A stretch of DNA of 64,000 nucleotides from Methanocaldococcus sp. FS406-22 (GCF_000025525.1 NC_013887.1:630729-694728); one strand, 5' to 3'; shown: positions 48,866-57,483, counted from the first letter of the stretch. Translations and numbers: made by a program. Notes: generated by a model not told the origin, from the sequence alone.

Positions 48866-48972
48866 TTGCCTCCCCAGCTTCATCGTTTCGCTACCCCTTT
48901 GGGGTTAAAGGGGAAGGAACTCCACTGGGTCATCGACATGTCCCAACTCCATAGGAGTCAGGACAATAGCCA
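48866..48972. ncRNA. GC-rich structured RNA candidate (strand undetermined)
   Basis: About 54% of the 107 bases are G or C, far above the surrounding AT-rich spacer. CCCCTTT at 48894-48900 pairs with 48907-48913 (seven pairs). ACTCC 48946-48950 pairs with 48954-48958, or alternatively with ACTCC at 48919 in an outer hairpin around TGGG/CCCA. The minus strand has two CGATGA motifs (at 48930-48935 and 48880-48885), each near a loop, as in L7Ae-binding kink-turns or loops. If minus, it is the rpS6e leader or a guide RNA; T-runs downstream on the plus strand would also fit a plus-strand RNA. In hyperthermophiles such islands usually mark stable RNAs. Confidence 0.6.
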
Positions 48973-49013
48973 GGATAATATTGAGATTATAATATTTTAA
49001 ATAATTTTTGGTT

Positions 49014-49208
49014 TTACATTTTCAATGCTATTGTGATAATATAATAAAGAATTATAAGCCCTGCAATAGCTAAAAACATATATTGTGTTCTCAACATCTT
49101 CTTTCTTCTTTGCATATACTCAATTTTACATTTTTCTGAACAAAATACCTGGTCTGGTGGGATTGAAATACCACAATTTAAACAGTGTCTGTGCTTTGGA
49201 ATCTCCAT
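49014..49208 (-). CDS. Zinc-ribbon protein with C-terminal membrane span, 64 aa (DUF2116-like)
   Basis: A small zinc ribbon HCLNCGISIPPDQVFCSEKC occupies residues 7-26. It is followed by a basic segment QRRKKMLRTQ and one membrane helix of about 22 residues at the C terminus, so the protein is probably tail-anchored with its zinc ribbon in the cytoplasm. Its ATG lies two bases after the pyrH stop, and GAGGGAT overlaps that stop codon, giving close translational coupling. The function is unknown; similar short proteins are conserved in archaea. Confidence 0.85.
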   Translation of the reverse strand: MEIPKHRHCLNCGISIPPDQVFCSEKCKIEYMQRRKKMLRTQYMFLAIAGLIILYYIITIALKM

Positions 49209-49209
49209 T

Positions 49210-49890
49210 TTATCCCTCAATTATTGTTCCATTTATTATTCCTCTACTGACATTTAAAAGCTCTTCGGGTGTTCCTTTAACAACAGCCACTTTTAATTTA
49301 GCCCTTTCAATAATCTTAGCCGCCAATAAATCAACCACTGATGAAGAACCTGCTTTTAGTGAAGAAGCTAAAGCTAAATCAACAAGTTCTTTAGCAGAGA
49401 TTTTATCGAATTTTTTAGCATCTTTGTATTTATTGGGGTCTTTGTCATAGACACCATCAACATTTGTTCCTATAACTAACAAATCAGCATTTATAAACTC
49501 TGCTAATGAAGCGGCAACAGCGTCTGTTGTATGTCCTGGATGAGTTCCTCCCATAACTGGAATTTTTCCTAAATTTAGTATAAATTCAGCCTCTTCAAAC
49601 GATGTAGGGACTTTTTTTATGCTATAATCTCCTAAGGCAGTAATTAATATCATCGCATTCATTCTTGTAGCCATTATTCCAAGCTCATCACAAAAACTTT
49701 CACTTGCTCCAAGTTCTCTCCCTATCTCTATATATTCCCTCGCTGTTTTTCCACCTCCTACAACTATAGCTACCTCATGCCCTTCATCCTTAATCTTTTT
49801 AAAAATATTGGCATATTCCATGATTTTTTTAACATTAGCCCCTTCCTTTGGCATTATAACGGAACCTCCCAAATCAAAAACAATCTTCAT
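49210..49890 (-). CDS. pyrH: Uridylate kinase
   Basis: This is the archaeal/bacterial-type UMP kinase of the amino-acid kinase fold, 226 residues. IVFDLGGSVI at the start, VVGGGKTAREYI near 42-53 and TNVDGVYDKDPNKYKDA near 140 define the ATP and UMP sites. It makes UDP from UMP. The ATG follows GGTGAG. It is co-transcribed with the downstream zinc-ribbon gene. Confidence 0.95.
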   Translation of the reverse strand: MKIVFDLGGSVIMPKEGANVKKIMEYANIFKKIKDEGHEVAIVVGGGKTAREYIEIGRELGASESFCDELGIMATRMNAMILITALGDYSIKKVPTSFEEAEFILNLGKIPVMGGTHPGHTTDAVAASLAEFINADLLVIGTNVDGVYDKDPNKYKDAKKFDKISAKELVDLALASSLKAGSSSVVDLLAAKIIERAKLKVAVVKGTPEELLNVSRGIINGTIIEG

Positions 49891-50046
49891 CTTCTCACCA
49901 AAACTCCCCTAATATTCATCAAAACTATTAAAATAGCAGTATTTAATTTTAATTCCATTTAGCTCCAAATATTTAAATATTTCTATTAATATGCACAAAA
50001 AATAAAAAGGTGTAGTGATATTATAGATATAATGTAAGCTCAGTAC

Positions 50047-50250
50047 TTAACCTCTCAATGCTGCCTTAACATCTTCGACTTTTACTGTCTTTCTCTTTGC
50101 GTGCTTAGCTAAATCAACTGATTTCTTCGCAATCTCTAAGGCAATTTCCTCTAAAGCCTCAGCAAAGTATTTCCCTGCTGCTTCACTTACCCTCTGAGCA
50201 CCTGCCTTCTTCAATATCCTTACACATGGTGCAACTGGAAGCTCAGCCAT
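50047..50250 (-). CDS. Archaeal histone, 67 aa
   Basis: This is a single histone fold without tails: [34 protein letters not shown] gives helix 1, loop and helix 2 in outline, and [19 protein letters not shown] ends the fold with the DNA-contacting RKT loop. It forms dimers and higher polymers that wrap DNA. GAGGTGG precedes the ATG. A strong promoter lies at 50295-50313. No other histone gene is in the window. Confidence 0.97.
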   Translation of the reverse strand: MAELPVAPCVRILKKAGAQRVSEAAGKYFAEALEEIALEIAKKSVDLAKHAKRKTVKVEDVKAALRG

Positions 50251-50292
50251 AATACCACCTCAGAACTTTACATTTTTAGTTTTTTATGATAG

Positions 50293-50315
50293 AAGTATAT
50301 ATATTTTTCGGAGAT
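50293..50315 (-). promoter_or_regulatory. Histone gene promoter (BRE and TATA)
   Basis: The minus strand reads CTCCGAAAAATATATATACTT: BRE CCGAAA followed by a long TATA box. Initiation would fall near 50275-50280, giving a leader of about 25-30 bases. The match to the strong stable-RNA promoter form suits an abundant chromatin protein. Confidence 0.65.
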
Positions 50316-50332
50316 ACCCTATAATATTCTCC

Positions 50333-51382
50333 CTATACTTTTTTGAGTATTATTGTGAGTTCATTTTTAGTATTAGCCTTTAAATTAGTTATTTTAAATA
50401 TTTTTATACTTTTATAATGGTTTAAAATTTTTAACACCTGCTCTAAATCCTCTTTTTTAGTTTTCAAATTTCTCGCTTTTAATGTATGAATTATATAACC
50501 ATTACTTTTTAAATATTTCGCAAATTTTAATGTTAAAAAGATGGATTCATCTGGGTAAAGATTGGTATCATTGGTTATCAAATCAATTTCCTCTCCAATA
50601 TCTTTTTCAAAATCTACATATTCAGCTCTCTTTTTTATATGGATTATATTGTTAGCTTTTATTTTTAACTCTCCTGTATCTATAGCATAAACCTTTTTAG
50701 CTTTTTTTGATAACATCTTTGCCCATCCCCCTGGAGATGAGCCGATATCCACAACACAGTTTAGGTTTTCAAATATAAATGGAAATTTTTTTATTAATTC
50801 ATCCATTTTTCTCTCTGAACGGTTTAATGGTCTTTCAACATATCTCTTTAAGTTTTTTAAGTTTTTTATATTTTCTTCAATAACAAGTTCATTAAATTCA
50901 TCCTGAAATATCGAGATATAGCTTTTATCCTGTAGAATCTCAATATTTATTTTAAAATCCCAGTTTTTTAGATTCACTTTTAAATTTAAATCTTTAAAAT
51001 TATCTAATACATATTTCCCAATGGTTCTTTCAACTTCTTCACTTGTAAATTCATGATTCCCTCTCCTATTGCATCTAACCACAAAAGATTTATTCCTTAA
51101 ACTTTCTTTCTTTTCATTGATTAAAAAAGACACAGCTTTTTTCATCTCATCAATATCTGTTTGACATTCCATTTCTAATGGAATTACTCTCAATAAAAAT
51201 TTTAGATTAGCCTTATTTTCTTTAATAATATTTAAAAATTCATAAGGGTTTTGAGATATTATTTTTAAAATTCCCCTAAATGGTGTCCAGAGAATTTTCT
51301 TTTTTATTGGTAATTTATTTAACTCCTCTCTTAATTGCGGTTCAAATCCTGGTTTTGTTGTTACTAAAGCAACTGGCTTCAT
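50333..51382 (-). CDS. Predicted RNA 2'-O-ribose methyltransferase (THUMP-like plus FtsJ/RrmJ-type Rossmann), 349 aa
   Basis: The N-terminal 170 residues resemble a THUMP-type RNA-binding region (FVVRCNRRGNHEFTSEEVERTIGKYV in outline). The C-terminal half is a SAM methyltransferase: CVVDIGSSPGGWAKMLSKKAKKVYAID in outline near 208, LITNDTNLYPDES near 262, and GYIIHTLKARNLK near 297. The SPGGW motif and a K-D-K type set suggest the RrmJ/RlmM family that methylates ribose in rRNA. The target is unknown. The ATG overlaps the cofD stop by four bases (ATGA). Confidence 0.82.
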   Translation of the reverse strand: MKPVALVTTKPGFEPQLREELNKLPIKKKILWTPFRGILKIISQNPYEFLNIIKENKANLKFLLRVIPLEMECQTDIDEMKKAVSFLINEKKESLRNKSFVVRCNRRGNHEFTSEEVERTIGKYVLDNFKDLNLKVNLKNWDFKINIEILQDKSYISIFQDEFNELVIEENIKNLKNLKRYVERPLNRSERKMDELIKKFPFIFENLNCVVDIGSSPGGWAKMLSKKAKKVYAIDTGELKIKANNIIHIKKRAEYVDFEKDIGEEIDLITNDTNLYPDESIFLTLKFAKYLKSNGYIIHTLKARNLKTKKEDLEQVLKILNHYKSIKIFKITNLKANTKNELTIILKKV

Positions 51383-52305
51383 AAAGACCCACAGAATTCA
51401 ATAATATTTTTTGCTAACCTAACCTTATCATCTAATGTCTTCATGATTGTGTTGGTTATGAAAACTTCACAAGGTATTTCTTTAGCTATTTCTTTATCAG
51501 CATTATCTATAACCAAAACATCAACTATATCTTTATAAAATTCATAAACTCCTCTAACAGATACTTCATAACCCTTAGCTTTCATTAATTTACCTGCAGG
51601 GCCGGAAACAGCAGAATTTCCAACTATTGGTGAAACTGCTACAACTTTTTTATCTTTTAATAACTCTCTAATTCCATTTAAACTTAAAATTGGTCCTATA
51701 GAGGTTATAGGATTTGAAGGACCGATAATAATAAGCTCGCTATTTTTTATAGCTTCGACAGCCTTTTCACAAGGTTTAGCATATAGGCTGTTTTCATAAA
51801 TAACATCTAAAACCTCAACTTCACCCTTTCTTTTAACCCAGAAATCATGGAACTTTAATAAATCAACCTTTCCATCAACCTTTGCTAAAATTTTTGTTTC
51901 AACTTTATCATCAGTCATTGGGATTACTTTTGCTTTAATCCCTAAAGCTTCTCTCTCCATATCTACAACTTCTGAAAGCTTATAACCTCTTTTTAAATAA
52001 TAAGTTTTATGCATTTTTAAAGCTCTATCTTTGTCTCCTATCCTTAAAACTTCATCAAATCCAAGATTTTTTAATTGTTCATGAGTGTAAAAAGTATCTC
52101 CTTTAACTCCATACCATGTTTCTTCATTAATCAAGTCTGCTAATGTATAAAGGACAGTATCAACATCGGGGGACAAATACAAATCCCCTATCCAAGTGTC
52201 TTCACCAGTATTAACAATAACAGCCAATTTCTCATTATCAACAACTCTTTTTAAACCTTGTAATAACTTTGGCGTTCCAGTTCCTCCTGACAATACGGTA
52301 ATCAC
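51379..52305 (-). CDS. cofD: LPPG:Fo 2-phospho-L-lactate transferase
   Basis: CofD attaches the phospholactate group to Fo in coenzyme F420 synthesis. The 308-residue chain has LSGGTGTPKLLQGL at the N terminus, VNTGEDTWIGDLYLSPDVDTV in outline near 32-52, TWYGVKGDTF near 60 and GPSNPITSIGPILSLNGI near 194-211. The start is a GTG with GGTGAGAAA upstream. F420 is the hydride carrier for Mch's neighbouring reactions in methanogenesis. Confidence 0.96.
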   Translation of the reverse strand: MITVLSGGTGTPKLLQGLKRVVDNEKLAVIVNTGEDTWIGDLYLSPDVDTVLYTLADLINEETWYGVKGDTFYTHEQLKNLGFDEVLRIGDKDRALKMHKTYYLKRGYKLSEVVDMEREALGIKAKVIPMTDDKVETKILAKVDGKVDLLKFHDFWVKRKGEVEVLDVIYENSLYAKPCEKAVEAIKNSELIIIGPSNPITSIGPILSLNGIRELLKDKKVVAVSPIVGNSAVSGPAGKLMKAKGYEVSVRGVYEFYKDIVDVLVIDNADKEIAKEIPCEVFITNTIMKTLDDKVRLAKNIIEFCGSL

Positions 52306-52309
52306 TTTC

Positions 52310-53491
52310 TCACCTAATCTTTAGCTTAAACTTATTGATTAATTTGTTGGCTATCCTATCAGTTAAGTAGTATTTTCTTATATTCTCCCTTGTCTCAAAA
52401 AATTCATCTATTATTTTCTTGATATTTTTCTTTCCATTGTATTTTTTTGCAAGCTCTTTCATTTTTAAAGCATTTCTCTTATACATTTTCATATTTCTTA
52501 TGTCGAAAATGGCTTCTTCCAATCTATATAACTCTTTATAAGATAAGGCAATTCCACAACCCAAATCATGGACTTTTTTAGCATTATTACCCTGCTCTGG
52601 ATGGTCTAAATCTGGAATAACTATTAATGGTTTTCCAAATGATAGGGCTTCCATTATTGTTGAATGCCCACCATGAGATATAATAAGTTCAGCGTTTTTT
52701 ATAAGTTCTTTCATATTTGTTGTTATTGGGATTATATCAATGTTTTCATTTTTATAGGAGTTTAAGTTTAAATCTCTCATTAGTTTTTTAGCAACCTCAT
52801 AACTTCCACATACAAGTTTAACATTCAAGTTATTTTTTAAGGCAATCTTTCCAAGTTCTTCAAGGATTTTGTATCTATATTCAAAACCACCGATAACACT
52901 TAATATATAATCTCCATCATTATCAACATTATCAACATCGTATCTAATTAAAGGGCCTATGAACTCCATATTTTTTATAATTTTTAAGTTATATTCACAT
53001 ATAGTATAAGGCAAAGGAAAGTCAGGAACTATAAACTTCTCACACCTTTCATTTATCATATTTAGTGCTTTCATTGTTGGGTAGACGATTAAATCTGTTT
53101 TTAATCTATATCTTGTGTAGTTTTGATTACTTATACAAATAACTGGCTTTTTTAAAAGTTTTGCGGCTACAACTGTGCTATATTTACAGTCAGAAATTAC
53201 TAAATCAGGATTATATTCCCTTATAATGTTAATCTCTCTTCTAATGGCTTTTTTTGGGCTGTATTCTTTATTAAATATACTTGAAGTTATATCAAATTTC
53301 CCATCTTTTCCTTTAAGTTTTATCTCTGGAAATGTCTCAAAAACTTTAAATCCACATTTTTCAATGAAATCTTTGCTTTTTCCGTAAGCAATGTAGCTTA
53401 TTTGATAATCATCTTTTAAAGCTTCACCAATTGCTATACATCTTGTTGTATGTCCAAAACCCTCCCCACATACTGAAATGAGTATTTTCAT
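52310..53491 (-). CDS. Glycosyltransferase of the MJ1255-type (MurG/UGT-like, GT-B), 393 aa
   Basis: The N terminus [24 protein letters not shown] has the G.GH motif of GT-B enzymes. A middle strand [15 protein letters not shown] follows. A C-terminal nucleotide-sugar block [36 protein letters not shown] is visible in parts near 275-310. These enzymes transfer sugars to lipid or protein acceptors; the acceptor here is unknown. ATG 53491 is chosen with GGGTGG upstream. A four-base spacing to the cofD start suggests one operon. Confidence 0.85.
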   Translation of the reverse strand: MKILISVCGEGFGHTTRCIAIGEALKDDYQISYIAYGKSKDFIEKCGFKVFETFPEIKLKGKDGKFDITSSIFNKEYSPKKAIRREINIIREYNPDLVISDCKYSTVVAAKLLKKPVICISNQNYTRYRLKTDLIVYPTMKALNMINERCEKFIVPDFPLPYTICEYNLKIIKNMEFIGPLIRYDVDNVDNDGDYILSVIGGFEYRYKILEELGKIALKNNLNVKLVCGSYEVAKKLMRDLNLNSYKNENIDIIPITTNMKELIKNAELIISHGGHSTIMEALSFGKPLIVIPDLDHPEQGNNAKKVHDLGCGIALSYKELYRLEEAIFDIRNMKMYKRNALKMKELAKKYNGKKNIKKIIDEFFETRENIRKYYLTDRIANKLINKFKLKIR

Positions 53492-53534
53492 ATTTCCACC
53501 CAATAAAATCTTTTACTAAATATTTTTTAGGTAA

Positions 53535-54848
53535 TTACAGCAACTTCTTACTTTCTTCTGTAAGTGTTAGTTTGTTGATTCTTCCTATTTTTTCTTTCAT
53601 TATTATTTTTCTATCCTCCAATTCAGAAATAATCCTTGAAACCTTTGGCTTACTCATTCCAGTAATTTCGACGATTTCTTTTTGAGTAATATGACCATGT
53701 TTTTTTATTAAATCAATTATAAGTTTTTCATCTTCAGTTAAGAAGCTCCACAATACTCCTCTTTTTTCTTCCATATATCTTTTTGCAATCTCATCTAATT
53801 CCCTAACCTTATCTTTTAGTTCATCATTTTCTTTCTTTAATTTTTCGATATATTTATTTAGTGATTCTATCTTTTCTTTATACGTGCTATTCTCATCTAA
53901 AAGTTTTAATATTTTGCTTTCATATTCTGAAACTCTTTCATTTAACACTCCAATAATCTCATCTTTATTTAATAGGTTTTTATTAGCTTTATTTAATTCC
54001 TCTTCTAAATCTTTTATCTTCGTAGTTAATTTTTCTATTTCTTCTTCTCTTTCTTTTAATTTAATTTTTAGATTATTTAACTCATCTTTTATATTATCAA
54101 TTCCAGTTATAAGCTTCTTTTTAGTAATTTTTTCTCTAACAAACAACCCTCCAAATAATACAACTCCAAATATTGCAACTATTAGATAGTATTTTAAATT
54201 GTTGCTATTGCTAATATTTGGTTGTTCAATTATATTTTGTGAAGGATAGGTTACGAAAGTATATTTGACTGTGATTGTGAAAGTTATTTCTTTATTTAAT
54301 GATAAATCCCAAATTATGATTTGATGCTTCCCATCAGTGGTTATTTTATATCCTGGAGGAGTTACAAGTAAATTTCCTTGGGGGGAAGATATAACAGCCC
54401 CCGGAGGGAGAACTACCTTTATAGTTGCGTTTTTTGCTGAGATTGGAAAGTTCATAATGAGTTGCTTAACATCGTTTTTTGTCCAAATTGCATCAGTAAC
54501 TAAACATTTGAATGTTATATTTACATACTCAGTTGGAGGAATTGGTTTTCCAAATTCTACGGCAATTTCAGTAATACCATCGTTATATAAGGCACTATAT
54601 CCCTTAATATCTACAGATGAGTTTATTGTGAAATTTTCGACATTCTGAGGAATGGTATAGGTTATACTACTCAAATTTTTATTGTCGTTATTGTAGATTA
54701 CCATGGTTATTGTTTCGTTTATAGTATCGTCGGGATTAACTATACACTCAATATACATTTTTTCGATGGAATATGCCAAAGACACATTTGCAAATAAGAA
54801 GAATAAAAATAAAAACACTAAAATTTTTTTGGGTTTAATGAATATCAC
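53535..54848 (-). CDS. Membrane-anchored coiled-coil protein with C-terminal winged helix, about 437 aa
   Basis: The chain has a signal peptide or anchor (a Lys-rich head, then FLFLFFLFANVSLAYS). An extracytoplasmic region of about 200 residues follows, with beta-rich character and a TVKYTFVTYP-like end. A membrane helix is near 235 (YLIVAIFGVVLFGGLF), then a long coiled coil from about 250 to 365. A final MarR-like winged helix (LIDLIKKHGHITQKEIVEITGMSKPKVSRII in outline) ends it. This is the layout of a membrane-bound transcription regulator. The start is unclear: GGTGAT (54844-54849) is followed by GTG 54848 inside it, and by an in-frame ATT at 54839 at normal spacing. No ATG fits. Confidence 0.72.
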   Translation of the reverse strand: MIFIKPKKILVFLFLFFLFANVSLAYSIEKMYIECIVNPDDTINETITMVIYNNDNKNLSSITYTIPQNVENFTINSSVDIKGYSALYNDGITEIAVEFGKPIPPTEYVNITFKCLVTDAIWTKNDVKQLIMNFPISAKNATIKVVLPPGAVISSPQGNLLVTPPGYKITTDGKHQIIIWDLSLNKEITFTITVKYTFVTYPSQNIIEQPNISNSNNLKYYLIVAIFGVVLFGGLFVREKITKKKLITGIDNIKDELNNLKIKLKEREEEIEKLTTKIKDLEEELNKANKNLLNKDEIIGVLNERVSEYESKILKLLDENSTYKEKIESLNKYIEKLKKENDELKDKVRELDEIAKRYMEEKRGVLWSFLTEDEKLIIDLIKKHGHITQKEIVEITGMSKPKVSRIISELEDRKIIMKEKIGRINKLTLTEESKKLL

Positions 54849-54936
54849 CTTGATATTGGGGGTATTATTATTTATATCACTTTGCCATATATAAAAAATT
54901 TGTCTCAATAGTAAAACACTAAAGGGGTTGGAAGAA

Positions 54937-55785
54937 ATGATAAAAGATTGTAGATTGGCAGTGGCTATCCCAATAACCCTTCTTATACTTTCAATTTTGT
55001 TAATTGGTTTTAAAGGAATTCCAAAAAGTGTAGATATAACTGGGGGGACAGAAATAACAATTAAAGTAGATAAAGATATTGACATCACTTCTTTAAAGGA
55101 ATTACTCAATGGAAAAGCTGAAGTAAAAAAAATAGAATCAGCTAATGGCTATTATATAGTAATTAGATGCAAAAATGAAGATGTAGATTTTGTAAAGCAG
55201 AAAATTAAGGAATTTTTCCATGTGGATAGCTTAGATAAGTTAGATTATTCTGAAAAAACAATTGGAGCAACATTAAGTCAAAAATTCTTTGAGGAAGGAT
55301 TTAAGGCCGTTGGATTTGCATTTATATTTATGGCAGTGGTTGTTTATCTATATTTCAGAAATCCAGTGCCAAGCGGGGCTATTATACTATCTGCACTTTC
55401 AGATATAATTATGGCTCTGGGGGCTATGAGTTTGTTTAATATTGAGCTTTCCTCAGCAACAATAGCGGCTCTATTAATGGTTATTGGTTATAGCGTAGAT
55501 TCAGATATATTGCTAACAACAAGAGTTTTAAAAAGATTAACAAAGAGTTTTGATGAAACTGTTAAAGAGGCAATGAAAACTGGTTTAACTATGACATTAA
55601 CAACAATCACTGCAATGCTAATCTTATTGATTGTTGTAAAACTCTTCATTCCAGTAGCTGATATATTGGCAAATATAGCAGAGGTTTTAATCTTAGCTTT
55701 AATTGCTGATGTTATAAACACTTGGCTGTTAAATGCTGGGATATTGAAGTATTATATAACCGAGTATAGAGCTAAAAAGATTTAA
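54937..55785 (+). CDS. secF: Protein translocase subunit SecF
   Basis: SecF is an RND-like membrane protein that uses proton motive force to help export. The 282-residue chain has six predicted spans and the family motifs SVDITGGTEITIKV near 32 and IGATLSQKFFEEG near 109. The 'MVIGYSVDSDILLTTRVLKRL' region near 186 carries the conserved D..N/D..D pair. ATG 54937 is chosen over TTG 54928. SecD, usually its partner, is not adjacent, nor anywhere in this window. Confidence 0.94.
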   Translation: MIKDCRLAVAIPITLLILSILLIGFKGIPKSVDITGGTEITIKVDKDIDITSLKELLNGKAEVKKIESANGYYIVIRCKNEDVDFVKQKIKEFFHVDSLDKLDYSEKTIGATLSQKFFEEGFKAVGFAFIFMAVVVYLYFRNPVPSGAIILSALSDIIMALGAMSLFNIELSSATIAALLMVIGYSVDSDILLTTRVLKRLTKSFDETVKEAMKTGLTMTLTTITAMLILLIVVKLFIPVADILANIAEVLILALIADVINTWLLNAGILKYYITEYRAKKI

Positions 55786-56285
55786 AAATACTCTTTTTTT
55801 AAAATCTCCAAAAACTTTTTTATTCCCTTCTCAATGCCATTTTTCTGTCTTTCTTTGACATTTTCAAAAGTAATTAGGTTGGCATATACATCTGAAGTGA
55901 ATAAATGGCAGTTGTTATCGGTTATTATACAAATAGCCCCTCTTCCAACTCCAGCAGTAGAGCCGATAGCTATATTAACGTTGAGCTTTTTCTTTAAAGC
56001 TTCAGCCATTAACTTAGCAACCTCTAAATCTTTCTCTTCACTGTAAGCCTTTGCATATCTATAGGCATAATCCGGCTCTGGGAGTTTTATATCTAAGAGT
56101 TTTTCAGCGGCAATAATAGAAGGAACAAACATAGCAGTTAAGACTTTAACATTCTTAACCAATTTTAAATTCTCATCACTAAATAGATATTTGAACTCAA
56201 AGTTTTCATAACCAGCGGCGGCTTTGTGTATAGTTAAGCCGATATTCGCATGTGTAAAGCATTCAGCTGTTGCTACAGTTATCAT
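55782..56285 (-). CDS. UPF0254 family protein, 167 aa
   Basis: This archaeal family is conserved mainly in methanogens. Features are ITVATAECFTHANIGLTIHKAAAGYE at the start, MFVPSIIAAEKLLDI near 80 and IAIGSTAGVGRGAICIITDN near 117. The glycine-rich AGVGRG suggests a nucleotide- or substrate-binding loop. Its function is unknown to me. The start ATG follows GGTGGAAA. The divergent methyltransferase gene begins only 18 bases away, so each promoter lies inside the other gene. Confidence 0.9.
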   Translation of the reverse strand: MITVATAECFTHANIGLTIHKAAAGYENFEFKYLFSDENLKLVKNVKVLTAMFVPSIIAAEKLLDIKLPEPDYAYRYAKAYSEEKDLEVAKLMAEALKKKLNVNIAIGSTAGVGRGAICIITDNNCHLFTSDVYANLITFENVKERQKNGIEKGIKKFLEILKKEYF

Positions 56286-56303
56286 AATTTCCACCGTGAG
56301 AAC

Positions 56304-57005
56304 ATGGGCATTAAAGAGTATTATGACAAATTAGCTAAGAACTATGATAAATTATATAAAAACAAGTATATGAGAGTTGTGGAAAGAGAGATTATAAAGA
56401 AGGAGATTAAAGATGATGATTTTGTCTTAGATATTGGTTGTGGGACTGGAGAGCAGTTAAAGCTATTAAATAAAGCAGTTGGTTTAGATATATCTATAGA
56501 AATGGCTAAGATGGCAAAACATAAGACAAACAAACCTGTTGTTGTTGCAAATGCTGAATTTCTCCCATTCAAAAATAAGAGTTTTGATAAGGCAATATCA
56601 TTTTTTGGAGCTTTAAATCATTGCAACTTAAAGAGGGCTTTGAGAGAGGTTAATAGGGTTTTAAAGGATGATGGAGTTTTTATATTTACTATAGCAAACA
56701 TCTACGACATAAAATGGATTTTAAAAAACATCTTAAGAGGAGATTTTAAGAAGGTAAAAAATGCCCTAAAGAAAAGAAAAGGAACAATAACAAAAATTAT
56801 TGACGGAGAGAAGATAAAGGTAAAAACAAGATTCTATAGCATTGGAGAGGTTGAAAATGCATTAAGAAAAGAGGGTTTTGAAGTAATTTATACGTTTGGA
56901 GCTAATATAACAAACTCTCCATTGGATAAGTTTATTTATAGAAGTTTTTTAAAACATTTTGCATCATACATTGGATTTGTTGCAAAAAAGATAAAAAAGA
57001 GATAG
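56304..57005 (+). CDS. Class I SAM-dependent methyltransferase, 233 aa
   Basis: The Rossmann motif I is FVLDIGCGTGEQLKLL at about residue 41. Motif II/III is VGLDISIEMAKMA near 60, motif IV is KNKSFDKAISFFGALNHCN near 92 and motif V is ALREVNRVLKDDGVFIFTIAN near 118. The substrate cannot be told from sequence; Methyltransf_11/25-type domains act on quinones, tRNA and small molecules. ATG 56304 follows GTGAG; the longer frame runs into the divergent gene. It ends nine bases before the coiled-coil gene on the other strand. Confidence 0.87.
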   Translation: MGIKEYYDKLAKNYDKLYKNKYMRVVEREIIKKEIKDDDFVLDIGCGTGEQLKLLNKAVGLDISIEMAKMAKHKTNKPVVVANAEFLPFKNKSFDKAISFFGALNHCNLKRALREVNRVLKDDGVFIFTIANIYDIKWILKNILRGDFKKVKNALKKRKGTITKIIDGEKIKVKTRFYSIGEVENALRKEGFEVIYTFGANITNSPLDKFIYRSFLKHFASYIGFVAKKIKKR

Positions 57006-57013
57006 ATGAATCT

Positions 57014-57391
57014 TTATTTTAATCCAAATAACAACTTTATTAACTCAATAGCGTTTGGATTTGTTATTATATAAAGCAATATTAATATCACGAATCCAAT
57101 AGTCATTTTTTTATCCAATTTATAGAACCTTTCATCTATTTTTTTATCTAAGTAGTGAAACTTTTCATCAACATACCTTAAAATTCTCTCCCCTAATAAT
57201 TCTAAATCCTTTTTAGTAGCTAATTCATCTTTCAACTCTTCCTTAACCTCTGTCTTAACCTCTATTTTGCCCTCCCTTACTAACTCAACAATTACATCAT
57301 AAAATTCTTTAGCGAAACTTTTTAAAAAAGTTTCATCAAAACATGATGCATTATCTCGCTTCGCTCGATAATGCCTCTTAGCTTTTCTCAT
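57014..57391 (-). CDS. Coiled-coil protein with C-terminal membrane helix, about 125 aa
   Basis: The C-terminal 110 residues hold a charged helix, a coiled coil (TKKDLELLGERILRYVDEKFHYLDKKIDERFYKLDKK in outline) and a membrane helix near the end. The layout resembles DUF1640/CCDC90-like proteins. The first 27 codons are unusual: they encode the hairpins at 57313-57378. GAAACTTTTTTAAAAAGTTTC gives ETFLKSF, and a 57341-57378 hairpin gives RHYRAKR..NAS. The N terminus may therefore be an inserted element read in frame, or the true start may be further in. ATG 57391 overlaps the small upstream ORF (ATGA). Confidence 0.65.
   Translation of the reverse strand: MRKAKRHYRAKRDNASCFDETFLKSFAKEFYDVIVELVREGKIEVKTEVKEELKDELATKKDLELLGERILRYVDEKFHYLDKKIDERFYKLDKKMTIGFVILILLYIITNPNAIELIKLLFGLK
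57313..57378. repeat. Two hairpins inside the 5' end of the coiled-coil gene
   Basis: GAAACTTTTT/AAAAAGTTTC (57314-57334) and GCATTATCTCGC/GCTCGATAATGC (57348-57374, loop TTC, one mismatch pair) are the same kind of perfect short palindrome as those in the spacers at 9.5 and 28.0 kb. Here they lie within an open frame. Confidence 0.65.
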
Positions 57392-57483
57392 AACCGACCT
57401 CTCTTAAGTTTCAATAACTCTGTCTTCTCATCCTTAATTTTTTTAAGGATTAACTCATATAATTTAGCATAGGCAACAGCCAT
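57388..57483 (-). CDS. Small ORF of 31 aa upstream of and coupled to the coiled-coil gene
   Basis: MAVAYAKLYELILKKIKDEK followed by 11 more residues is encoded from ATG 57483 to a TGA at 57388. A strong GGAGGGG lies seven bases before the ATG. The stop overlaps the next ATG as ATGA, so translation is probably coupled. The peptide is basic, amphipathic and helical. It may be a truncated N-terminal domain of a larger family or a genuine small protein; I know no homologue. Confidence 0.5.
   Translation of the reverse strand: MAVAYAKLYELILKKIKDEKTELLKLKRGRL

Noticed and set aside
48866..48972. Firm H/ACA guide RNA call for the rpS6e-upstream island
   Set aside because: No convincing ACA box follows the second hairpin on either strand, and the 5' pocket is too small. 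It is left as an unclassified structured RNA.
54849..55109. N-terminal extension of the coiled-coil wHTH protein
   Set aside because: It is antisense to secF. A signal-like N terminus and GGTGAT are found at 54848/54839 instead.
57388..57391. Toxin-antitoxin pair for the 31-aa ORF and coiled-coil gene
   Set aside because: Small size and ATGA overlap resemble such pairs, but the second protein has a coiled coil and membrane helix and no toxin motif.
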